Assembly (NCBI RefSeq): GCF_014648915.1
Contig: NZ_BMSA01000001.1
Coordinates: forward strand, 496,001 to 560,000
DNA from: Streptomyces phaeofaciens
GTDB taxonomy: Bacteria > Actinomycetota > Actinomycetes > Streptomycetales > Streptomycetaceae
Length of the DNA stretch: 64,000 nucleotides
Direction of reading: 5' to 3'
The first letter of the stretch is position 1. Each line of letters begins with the position of its first letter. Position numbers and translations under genes: made by a program. The notes beneath the pieces are model-generated. The model had not been told where the DNA came from. It searched no databases and worked only from the letters and a program-made list of their open reading frames with translations. Shown here one piece after another: positions 8,636 through 15,411 of this stretch.

Positions 8636-9715
8636 TCAGGTCTCCCGGACCGGCGCGTACACCTCCTGACTCAGCCCGAACGTCCAGGCGACCCCCTCCT
8701 TCGCCGTCCGGGTCGACGGCGGTACCCGCAGCCAGTACGTCCGGTGTGTGCCGTCCGGCTCCGGGGTGGAGTTGAGGACCTCCACCATCACGACCGGCTC
8801 GTCGTCCGCGAGGTCGATCCGCCACAGCGTGCCCGTCCCGTCCCGGTGGACGGGACGGGCGCCGGAGTCGGCCAGGTAGCGGTCGTAGCCGTAGTACTCC
8901 AGCATGACGCGGCGCAGTTCGGCGTTCTCCTCGGAGCGGATCCGCTCCGGGGTGAGCGAGGGCAGCTCGGCGAGGAACTCCGCCGGGACGGGCATGCCGC
9001 GCCAGGCGTACAGGGCGAAGCCGTCGGGATAGGCGAGCGCCGGGCCGTCCCCGTGGTCGAGCCGGCCCGCCTCGTCGCGGTGCAGGGCCACCGGCCGCTC
9101 GCACACCACGGCCACCCGCGCGAACGGCCACCACCAGCCGGCGCTGCGGCACACCGCGGCCAGCCCGTCCAACGGCCCGTCGTCCGTCGGGAAGGCGGCG
9201 AGCCACGGCGCGTCGTGCTGCCCCAGCACGGCGTCCAGCAGGATCAGCCGTACCTCCGTGGCCGCCTTCCCGGTCTCCCCGCCGGCCAGCTCCTGAAGGA
9301 CACCGGCCCGGATCCGGTCCACCAGCGCCTGCGCGGACTCCCACAGCCGGCCGCCGGTCGCCGCCCAGTGCGCCGACCAGCCCGTGGCCCCCAGCTCGGC
9401 GTGCGCCCGGCTCCGTGCGCGCGCCCAGGGGGCGCTGCGGACCGCCTCGCGCACGCAGGGGCCGTGCTCCGTCAGCTCCCGGACCAGCGTGACCGCCTCC
9501 CGCGGCGACGCCGCCCACACCACCCGCTCCGGCTCCGCGAGCCCCGCCCGCCGGTACGCCCGCCGGATGCCCTCCTCGGCCGCCGCGCGGTCCGCGGGGG
9601 CCGTCGACGAGGCCCACGCGCGCCACCGGCGCAGACCGTCCGAGGACCGCCCCTCCCCGTCCCCCGCAACCTCCGCCTCGGCCACCGTCGTCTCCCGGAT
9701 GTCCGTGCCGTTCAT
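8636..9715 (-). CDS. DUF6745-family protein
   Basis: 359-aa protein with no known activity. The stretch CERPVALHRDEAGRLDHGDG, continued by PALAYPDGFALYAWRGMPVP, is the hallmark of the DUF6745 family as I recall it. The N-terminal half is Trp- and Arg-rich (GWWWPFARVAVV, W at many conserved-looking places). There is no signal peptide or membrane segment. The start at 9715 is set by a GGAGGGG ribosome-binding site 4 bases upstream; a GTG at 9730 lies upstream of that site. It follows the RQGDV gene by 44 bases and is likely co-transcribed from the same TTGTCAGTG promoter. Confidence 0.7.
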   Translation of the reverse strand: MNGTDIRETTVAEAEVAGDGEGRSSDGLRRWRAWASSTAPADRAAAEEGIRRAYRRAGLAEPERVVWAASPREAVTLVRELTEHGPCVREAVRSAPWARARSRAHAELGATGWSAHWAATGGRLWESAQALVDRIRAGVLQELAGGETGKAATEVRLILLDAVLGQHDAPWLAAFPTDDGPLDGLAAVCRSAGWWWPFARVAVVCERPVALHRDEAGRLDHGDGPALAYPDGFALYAWRGMPVPAEFLAELPSLTPERIRSEENAELRRVMLEYYGYDRYLADSGARPVHRDGTGTLWRIDLADDEPVVMVEVLNSTPEPDGTHRTYWLRVPPSTRTAKEGVAWTFGLSQEVYAPVRET

Positions 9716-9759
9716 TCGCCCCTCCGTCACCCTCGGTCCCGCCCCTGGTCAGCCGCTGC

Positions 9760-10086
9760 TCAGTCCGCCACGATCCGCACGGACCCCGGCACGTACTCCC
9801 GCTGTCTGATCACCCGGTACCAGCCCTTGGGCAGCACGATCGCCGCGTGCTCCTCGTGCACCACCCGGCCGCCCTGCGGCAGATGCAGCAGCAGCGGACC
9901 GAACGGCCCCGGCTCACGCACCAGCTCACCCGGCCCGACGACCGCGTGGGCGTGCCCGGTGACCTCGCCCAGCGCCAGCACCAGCCGGCCCCGCCCGTCG
10001 CGCCGCTCCTTCGGCGCCCGCGCCACGTGCGCCGGCACCGCCGCCTCCGCCACGGGCACGATCAGCACGTCTCCCTGCCGGTACAT
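9760..10086 (-). CDS. Small conserved RQGDV/GHAHAV protein
   Basis: 108-aa protein beginning MYRQGDVLIVPV with an internal EVTGHAHAVV and HAAIVLPKGWYRVIRQREY. I recognise this as the conserved small protein often found next to DUF6745 genes; its function is not known. It is all-beta in appearance, with no membrane segment. The start at 10086 has a GAGGGGAG ribosome-binding site a few bases upstream, whereas extending to 10158 would run over the predicted promoter. The gene leads the leftward two-gene operon and diverges from the STM4015-4011 operon. Confidence 0.7.
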   Translation of the reverse strand: MYRQGDVLIVPVAEAAVPAHVARAPKERRDGRGRLVLALGEVTGHAHAVVGPGELVREPGPFGPLLLHLPQGGRVVHEEHAAIVLPKGWYRVIRQREYVPGSVRIVAD

Positions 10087-10135
10087 GGCTCTCCCCTCAC
10101 CGCCGGATGCACCGCGCACCGGCCCTGTGACCACG

Positions 10136-10158
10136 ACCGTACGATCCGCCACTGACAA
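10136..10158 (-). promoter_or_regulatory. PafBC/RecA-NDp-type promoter for the RQGDV-DUF6745 operon
   Basis: Read on the minus strand: TTGTCAGTG (10158-10150), eight bases, TACGGT (10141-10136). This is an exact match to the TTGTCRGTG-N8-TAnnnT form described for LexA-independent DNA-damage promoters in actinobacteria. The expected transcript start is about 43 bases ahead of the RQGDV start codon. Confidence 0.65.
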
Positions 10159-10197
10159 CGTCCCGAAGCCCGCCCCCGCCGACGGGCGTTGTCAGTG
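10150..10197. repeat. 11-bp inverted repeat creating paired divergent promoters
   Basis: CACTGACAACG (10150-10160) and CGTTGTCAGTG (10187-10197) are perfect inverted repeats with 26 bases between. Each arm carries the upstream element of a promoter firing outwards, so the two operons share one control region. Confidence 0.8.
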
Positions 10198-10211
10198 CCT
10201 GTTGGTAGAAC
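10189..10211 (+). promoter_or_regulatory. PafBC/RecA-NDp-type promoter for the STM4015-4011 operon
   Basis: TTGTCAGTG (10189-10197), eight bases, TAGAAC (10206-10211). Spacing is exactly that of the damage-promoter motif; the -10 differs from TAnnnT only at the last base. The start codon of the STM4015 gene is 44 bases downstream of the -10. Confidence 0.6.
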
Positions 10212-10255
10212 TGCGGGCATCACGGACCGCACACCTTTCCGCCAGGAGCAGCCGC

Positions 10256-11215
10256 ATGAGCCACCCCACCCACCTCGTCGCGCTGTACCGGCTGCCCGCG
10301 TACACCTTCCCGGGCCCCGGCGAGCGCACCGACGACCTGCCCGACCCGGACTCCTTCGCCTGGCGGATCACCAGCGACGTGTACGACGCCGACGAGGAGT
10401 GGACGGCGGCCTTCGCCCGCTTCTGCGACGCCGTCGACACCACCCGGGTGAAGGCCCTGATCGTGGGCGCCTGGAAGGAGGCGTACGACACGGACCCCTC
10501 CGACGTCGTCGAGGCCCTGCTCGCCGCCCGGGACCGCTTCCCCGCCCTGCGCGCGCTCTTCCTGGGCGACATGGAGTCGGAGGAGTGCGAGATCTCCTGG
10601 ATCAACCAGACCGACGTGACCCCGCTCCTGGAGGGCTTCCCCGCGCTGGAGGAGTTCGGTGTGCGCGGCGGATCCGGGCTGCGCCTGACCGCGGTGAGCC
10701 ACGGGGAGCTGCGCAGGCTCGTCGTGGAGAGCGGCGGACTGCCGGCGGAGGTCGTGCGCGGCATCGGCGGCAGCGATCTGGCGGCGCTGGAACACCTCGA
10801 CCTGTGGCTCGGCACCTCCGAGTACGGGGGCGACAGCGAGGCCGCGGACCTGGAGCCCCTCCTGTCGGGCGCCCGGCTGCCGAGGCTGCGTCACCTGGCG
10901 CTGCGCAACAGCGAGATGCAGGACGCGGTCGCCGCGGCCGTCGCCTGCGCGCCCGTGGTCGCCCGGCTGGAGGTGCTGGACCTGTCCATGGGCGTCCTGA
11001 CCGACGAGGGCGCCGCCGCGCTCCTCGGCGGCCAGCCCCTCACCCACCTCAAGAAGCTCGACCTGCACCACCACTACCTCACCGAGCCGATGCAGGACCG
11101 CATCCGGCAGACCCTCGAAACGGTGGGCGTCGAGGTGGACCTCGACCGCGACGACGCCGACGAGGACGCGGACGACGACGGCACGGTCTGGCGCTGGGTC
11201 GCCGTGGGCGAGTGA
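10256..11215 (+). CDS. STM4015-family leucine-rich-repeat protein
   Basis: 319-aa cytoplasmic protein, first gene of the five-gene operon. The N-terminus (LVALYRLPAYTFPGPGER) is family-specific. The middle and C-terminal parts contain leucine-rich repeats (LAALEHLDLWLG, LPRLRHLALRNSEMQD, VARLEVLDLSMGVLTDEGAAALLGG, LTHLKKLDLHHHYLT). The end is very acidic (DLDRDDADEDADDDG). LRR proteins usually bind other proteins, so a scaffold or substrate-recognition role is a reasonable inference. The ATG at 10256 has AGGAG 7 bases upstream. The stop overlaps the next start as GTGA. Confidence 0.85.
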   Translation: MSHPTHLVALYRLPAYTFPGPGERTDDLPDPDSFAWRITSDVYDADEEWTAAFARFCDAVDTTRVKALIVGAWKEAYDTDPSDVVEALLAARDRFPALRALFLGDMESEECEISWINQTDVTPLLEGFPALEEFGVRGGSGLRLTAVSHGELRRLVVESGGLPAEVVRGIGGSDLAALEHLDLWLGTSEYGGDSEAADLEPLLSGARLPRLRHLALRNSEMQDAVAAAVACAPVVARLEVLDLSMGVLTDEGAAALLGGQPLTHLKKLDLHHHYLTEPMQDRIRQTLETVGVEVDLDRDDADEDADDDGTVWRWVAVGE

Positions 11216-12345
11216 GTTCACCGCACCCGGACCGGCCGCGTCTCGCCGTGGTCGGCAACCCCGAGAACCGCCGGATCGCCCTCTTCACGGACGCGGTGCG
11301 CGCGGCCGGCCTGCCCGGCCCGCGCGTCGTCCCCTGGACGGACGTCCTGCGCCGCGGGGGAGCCGAGTTCGCCGCCGACGAGACCGTCCGCATCGACTCA
11401 CCCGGCGAGAACACCGAGGTGGACCGTCTGCTGCGCGGCACAGACGACCCCACCCGGGTCGAGGGCTCGGGCCGCTGGTACGCCGGGTTCACCGCCGCGC
11501 TGCGCTCACTGCGCGGCGGCCGGCGCCTCGCCGACCCCGACGACCTCGCCGTGCTGTTCGACAAACGGCTCTGCCACGGCGTCCTCGACGCGGCCGGGGT
11601 CCCCGTCCCCGCCTCACCCACCTCGGGCCCGGACGGCACGCCGGTGCGCGGCTGGGACGACGTACGGGCCCTGATGCGCGAGCACGGTATGCCGCGGCTC
11701 TTCGTGAAGCCCGCGCACGGGTCCTCCGCGTCGGGCGTCCTCGCCGTCGAGTCGGGCGGCGGCGGCCGCATCAGGGCCACCACCTCCGTGGAACTCACCC
11801 CGGACGGCCGGCTGTACAACTCCCTGAAGGTGCGCCGCTACGACCGCGAGCACGACCTCGCCGCCATCGTCGACACGCTCGCCCCGGACGGCCTGCACCT
11901 CGAACGCTGGCTGCCCAAGGCCTCCCAGGAGGGCCGCGCCGCCGACCTCCGGGTCGTCGTGGTGGCCGGCCGGGCCACCCACGCGGTGCTGCGCACCAGC
12001 CGCTCGCCCATGACCAACCTCCACCTCGGCGGCAGCCGGGGCGACCTCGACGCGGCCCGCCGGGCCGTCGAGGCGGCCGGCGCCCGCTGGGCCGACCTGC
12101 TCGGCGTCTGCGAACGGGCGGCGGCCTGCTTCCCGCGCACCCTCTGCGTCGGCGTCGACCTGCTGCCCGCGGTCGGCTGGCGGCGGGCGGCCGTCGGCGA
12201 GGTCAACGCCTTCGGCGACCTGCTGCCCCGGCTCACCGGCCTGCCCGGCAGCGGCGCCGAGGGCCTGGACACGTACGCCGCCCAGGTGGCGGCCGTCCTG
12301 CGCGGACCGCACCACCAGCACAGAACAGGAACACCCCATGCCTGA
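11212..12345 (+). CDS. STM4014-family ATP-grasp-like protein
   Basis: 377 residues, GTG start overlapping the upstream stop by four bases. The fold is suggested by LAVVGNPENRRIALFTDAVRAAG at the N-terminus and RimK-like ATP-grasp features: LFVKPAHGSSASGVLAVE (nucleotide-binding lysine and loop) and AVGEVNAFGDLLPRLTG near the C-terminus (metal-binding Glu/Asn). ATP-grasp enzymes join a carboxylate to an amine or thiol through an acyl phosphate, so the predicted role is ligation of an unknown substrate. The gene overlaps the next gene by 8 bases, implying coupled translation. Confidence 0.8.
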   Translation: MSSPHPDRPRLAVVGNPENRRIALFTDAVRAAGLPGPRVVPWTDVLRRGGAEFAADETVRIDSPGENTEVDRLLRGTDDPTRVEGSGRWYAGFTAALRSLRGGRRLADPDDLAVLFDKRLCHGVLDAAGVPVPASPTSGPDGTPVRGWDDVRALMREHGMPRLFVKPAHGSSASGVLAVESGGGGRIRATTSVELTPDGRLYNSLKVRRYDREHDLAAIVDTLAPDGLHLERWLPKASQEGRAADLRVVVVAGRATHAVLRTSRSPMTNLHLGGSRGDLDAARRAVEAAGARWADLLGVCERAAACFPRTLCVGVDLLPAVGWRRAAVGEVNAFGDLLPRLTGLPGSGAEGLDTYAAQVAAVLRGPHHQHRTGTPHA

Positions 12346-13168
12346 GCCCGACATGAACGAGGTCGTCGGCAGCCACGACATCCTCCTGGTCACCCTCGAC
12401 ACCCTGCGGTACGACGTGGCCGTCGAGCTGGCCGAAGCGGGCCGCATCCCCAACCTCGCCCGCCATCTCCCGGCCGGCCGCTGGGAGAAGCGCCACGCCC
12501 CGGGCAGCTTCACCTACGCCTCCCACCAGGCGATCTTCGCGGGCTTCCTGCCGACCCCGGCCGCCCCCGGCCCCCACCCGCGGCTCTTCGCGGCGAGCTT
12601 CGCGGGCAGCGAGACGACGGCCGGCGGCACCTTCGTGTACGACACCCCGGACCTCGTCTCCGGCCTCGCCGAGGCGGGCTACCACACGGTGTGCATCGGG
12701 GGAGTGGGCTTCTTCAACCGGCAGGGCCCGCTGGGCTCGGTGCTGCCCGGACTCTTCCACGAGGCGCACTGGGAAACGGAGTTCGGTGTCACCTCACCCG
12801 ACTCCTTCGAGAACCAGATCGCCCGCGCGGAGCGCGTCATCGGTGAACTCCCCGCCGAGCAGAGGCTGTTCCTCTTCGTCAACGTCTCCGCGCTGCACCA
12901 GCCGAACTGGTTCCACCTGCCCGGTGCGACCCGGGAGGCCGGCGACAGCCGCGACACGCACGCCGCCGCACTCGTCCACGTCGACCGGCACATCGGCCGG
13001 CTCTTCGCCGCCGCGAGCAGCAGGCGCCGCTGCTTCGCGATCGTCTGCTCCGACCACGGCACCGCCTACGGCGACGACGGCTGGACCGGCCACCGCCTCG
13101 GCCACGAGTCCGTGTGGACCGTGCCGTACGCCCACTTCTTCCTGGACCCCGCCGAGGCCGCTCGATGA
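12338..13168 (+). CDS. STM4013/SEN3800-family hydrolase (alkaline phosphatase superfamily fold)
   Basis: 276-aa soluble protein. HDILLVTLDTLRYDVA at the N-terminus and IVCSDHGTAYGDDGWTGHRLGHESVW at the C-terminus match the metal-binding segments of the phosphatase/sulfatase/phosphoglycerate-mutase superfamily. The Ser/Thr-rich segment GSFTYASHQAIFAGFLP lies where the nucleophile is expected. No signal peptide is present, unlike most sulfatases, so the substrate should be cytoplasmic. It is the third gene of the operon, and its TGA overlaps the next ATG (ATGA). Confidence 0.8.
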   Translation: MPEPDMNEVVGSHDILLVTLDTLRYDVAVELAEAGRIPNLARHLPAGRWEKRHAPGSFTYASHQAIFAGFLPTPAAPGPHPRLFAASFAGSETTAGGTFVYDTPDLVSGLAEAGYHTVCIGGVGFFNRQGPLGSVLPGLFHEAHWETEFGVTSPDSFENQIARAERVIGELPAEQRLFLFVNVSALHQPNWFHLPGATREAGDSRDTHAAALVHVDRHIGRLFAAASSRRRCFAIVCSDHGTAYGDDGWTGHRLGHESVWTVPYAHFFLDPAEAAR

Positions 13169-14502
13169 CCACCGCCCAGCTCACCAGCCCCTATCAGCAC
13201 TACGTCTACGCCTACCCGCACAAGACCGCCTACCGCGGACTTGAGGACCGTCCGGCGCTCCGGGACCTCTGGGCCGCCGAGCCCAAGGACGCCCTCTCCC
13301 TCTACCTGCACATACCGTTCTGCGAGGTCCGCTGCGGCTTCTGCAACCTCTTCACCCGCATCGGCGCCCCCGACGGCCTGACCGGCGCCTACCTGGACGC
13401 CCTGGAACGCCAGGCCACCGCCGTACGCGACGCCCTGGGCGCATCGGAGGAGGTCCGGTTCGCCACGGCGGCCTTCGGCGGCGGCACCCCCACCTTCCTC
13501 ACCGCGGCCGAGCTGGAGCGGCTCTGCGATCTCGCCGAGCACCGGATGGGCGCCGACCTGCGCGCGATCCCGCTGTCCGTCGAGGCCTCGCCCGCCACCG
13601 CCACCGCCGACCGGCTCGCCGTCCTGGCCGACCGCGGCGCCACCCGCCTGAGCCTGGGCATCCAGAGCTTCGTCGACACCGAGGCCCGCGCCGCCGTACG
13701 CCCGCAGCGCCGCGCCGACGTCGAGGCCGCCCTCGGCCGGATCCGCGACACCCGCATCCCGGTGCTCAACATCGACCTCATCTACGGCATCGACGGCCAG
13801 ACCGAGCGGAGCTGGCGGCACTCCCTGGACGCGGCCCTGGCCTGGCGGCCCGAGGAGCTGTACCTCTACCCGCTCTACGTCCGCCCCCTCACCGGCCTCG
13901 ACCGCCGCGGCCAGGACTCCGGACCCGACCCGGCCTGGGACGATCAGCGGCTGCGCCTGTACCGGGCCGGCCGCGACCACCTCCTCGCGCACGGCTACAC
14001 CCAGCAGTCCATGCGCATGTTCCGCCGCGCCGACGCCCCGTCCCAGGGCGCCGACGACTACGCCTGCCAGACCGACGGCATGATCGGCCTCGGCTGCGGC
14101 GCCCGCTCCTACACGGCCGGACTGCACTACTCCTTCGACTACGCCGTCGACATGCACCAGATCCGCGGCATCATCGACACCTATGTGTCCACGGCCGACT
14201 TCTCGCACGCCGAGGTCGGGTACGCGATGGACGCGCACGAGGCGCGCCGCCGCCATCTCCTTCAGTCCCTGCTCCAGGCGGAGGGCCTGCCGGCCGACGA
14301 CTACCGGGCCCGCTTCGGCGGCACCCCCGCCGAGGACTTCGGCCCCGAGCTGGGCCGCCTCGCCGACCGCGGCTGGCTGGACCACACCGACCCGACGACG
14401 CTCCGGCTCACCCCGGAGGGCCTCGCGCACTCCGACGCCATCGGCCCCGAGCTGTTCTCCCCGGCCGTGCGCGCCGCGATGGCCCGCTACGAGAGGAAGT
14501 GA
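13165..14502 (+). CDS. STM4012-family radical SAM protein (HemN-like)
   Basis: 445-aa radical SAM enzyme. The 4Fe-4S motif is C53-x3-C57-x2-C60 (HIPFCEVRCGFCNLF), followed by the AFGGGTPTFL segment and by IQSFVDTEARAAVRPQ, a layout shared with HemN/coproporphyrinogen dehydrogenase-like proteins. A C-terminal HemN-like winged region (LRLTPEGLAHSDAIGPELF) is present. It is not expected to be the haem enzyme, since the operon context differs and the family is treated as a separate one of unknown reaction. It starts within the upstream stop codon (ATGA), nine bases before the second radical SAM gene. Confidence 0.88.
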   Translation: MTTAQLTSPYQHYVYAYPHKTAYRGLEDRPALRDLWAAEPKDALSLYLHIPFCEVRCGFCNLFTRIGAPDGLTGAYLDALERQATAVRDALGASEEVRFATAAFGGGTPTFLTAAELERLCDLAEHRMGADLRAIPLSVEASPATATADRLAVLADRGATRLSLGIQSFVDTEARAAVRPQRRADVEAALGRIRDTRIPVLNIDLIYGIDGQTERSWRHSLDAALAWRPEELYLYPLYVRPLTGLDRRGQDSGPDPAWDDQRLRLYRAGRDHLLAHGYTQQSMRMFRRADAPSQGADDYACQTDGMIGLGCGARSYTAGLHYSFDYAVDMHQIRGIIDTYVSTADFSHAEVGYAMDAHEARRRHLLQSLLQAEGLPADDYRARFGGTPAEDFGPELGRLADRGWLDHTDPTTLRLTPEGLAHSDAIGPELFSPAVRAAMARYERK

Positions 14503-14511
14503 CCGGCCGCC

Positions 14512-15408
14512 ATGGACCTCACGCTCCTCTACCGCGGCCCGCTGGCCTCCTGCGACTACGACTGCCCCTACTGCCCGTTCGCCAAGCGCCGCGACTCGAC
14601 CGACCTGCTGCGCGCCGACCGCGCCGCCCTCGAACGGTTCGCGGGGTGGGCGGCGGCGCAGACCGAGGACCGCCTCTCGATCCTCTTCACCCCCTGGGGC
14701 GAGGGCCTGGTCCGCTCCTGGTACCGGCGCACCCTCACCGAGCTGTCCCGTCTCCCGCACATCCGCCGGGTGGCCATCCAGACCAATCTCAGCTGCCGCA
14801 CCGACTGGCTCGCCGACGCGGACCCCGACACCCTCGCCCTGTGGTGCACCTACCACCCGGGCCAGACACCCTACGACCGCTTCCTCACCAAGTGCCGCGA
14901 CCTCGCCGACCGGGGTGTCCGCTTCAGCGTCGGGGTCGTCGGACTGGCCGGCCATCTCGAAGCGGCCCGCCGGCTGCGCGCCGACCTGCCCGCGCACGTG
15001 TACCTGTGGATCAACGCGGCCGAGGGGCACACGTACACCGACGAGGAGGCCGGCCTCTGGACGGCCCTCGACCCGCTCTTCCCGTACAGCCGTCACCCGC
15101 ACACCAGCGCCGGACTGCCCTGCCGGACCGGCGAGTCGGTGATCTCGGTCGACGGCGAGGGCACGGTCCGCCGCTGCCACTTCGTCCGCGCCGAGCTCGG
15201 CAACCTCTACGACGGCTCCTACCGGGCGGCCCTGCGCCCGCGCGCCTGCCCGCTCGCCGTCTGCGACTGCCACATCGGGTACGTCCACCTGGAGACCCTG
15301 CCGCTGTACGACGTCTTCGCGGGCGGCGTCCTGGAACGCGTCCCGGCCCCCGCACAGCACTCCGCCCGCATCACGACGATCGCGATGCGGGCGGGAGCGG
15401 GGAACTAG
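14512..15408 (+). CDS. STM4011-family radical SAM protein with C-terminal cysteine cluster
   Basis: 298-aa radical SAM protein, last gene of the operon. The radical SAM motif is C14-x3-C18-x2-C21 (SCDYDCPYCPF). Five further cysteines lie downstream (Cys204, Cys222, Cys246, Cys251, Cys253, with CPLAVCDC at the end), suggesting a SPASM-like auxiliary iron-sulphur cluster. Enzymes of that type usually act on peptides or proteins, but the family's reaction is unknown. The stop lies only three bases from the convergent GH30 stop, leaving no room for a separate terminator. Confidence 0.85.
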   Translation: MDLTLLYRGPLASCDYDCPYCPFAKRRDSTDLLRADRAALERFAGWAAAQTEDRLSILFTPWGEGLVRSWYRRTLTELSRLPHIRRVAIQTNLSCRTDWLADADPDTLALWCTYHPGQTPYDRFLTKCRDLADRGVRFSVGVVGLAGHLEAARRLRADLPAHVYLWINAAEGHTYTDEEAGLWTALDPLFPYSRHPHTSAGLPCRTGESVISVDGEGTVRRCHFVRAELGNLYDGSYRAALRPRACPLAVCDCHIGYVHLETLPLYDVFAGGVLERVPAPAQHSARITTIAMRAGAGN

Positions 15409-15411
15409 CCG

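Noticed and set aside
13066..15360. Minus-strand frame of about 764 codons opposite the two radical SAM genes
   Set aside because: The opposite strand carries intact radical SAM cysteine motifs and coupled starts; the antisense frame has no domain.
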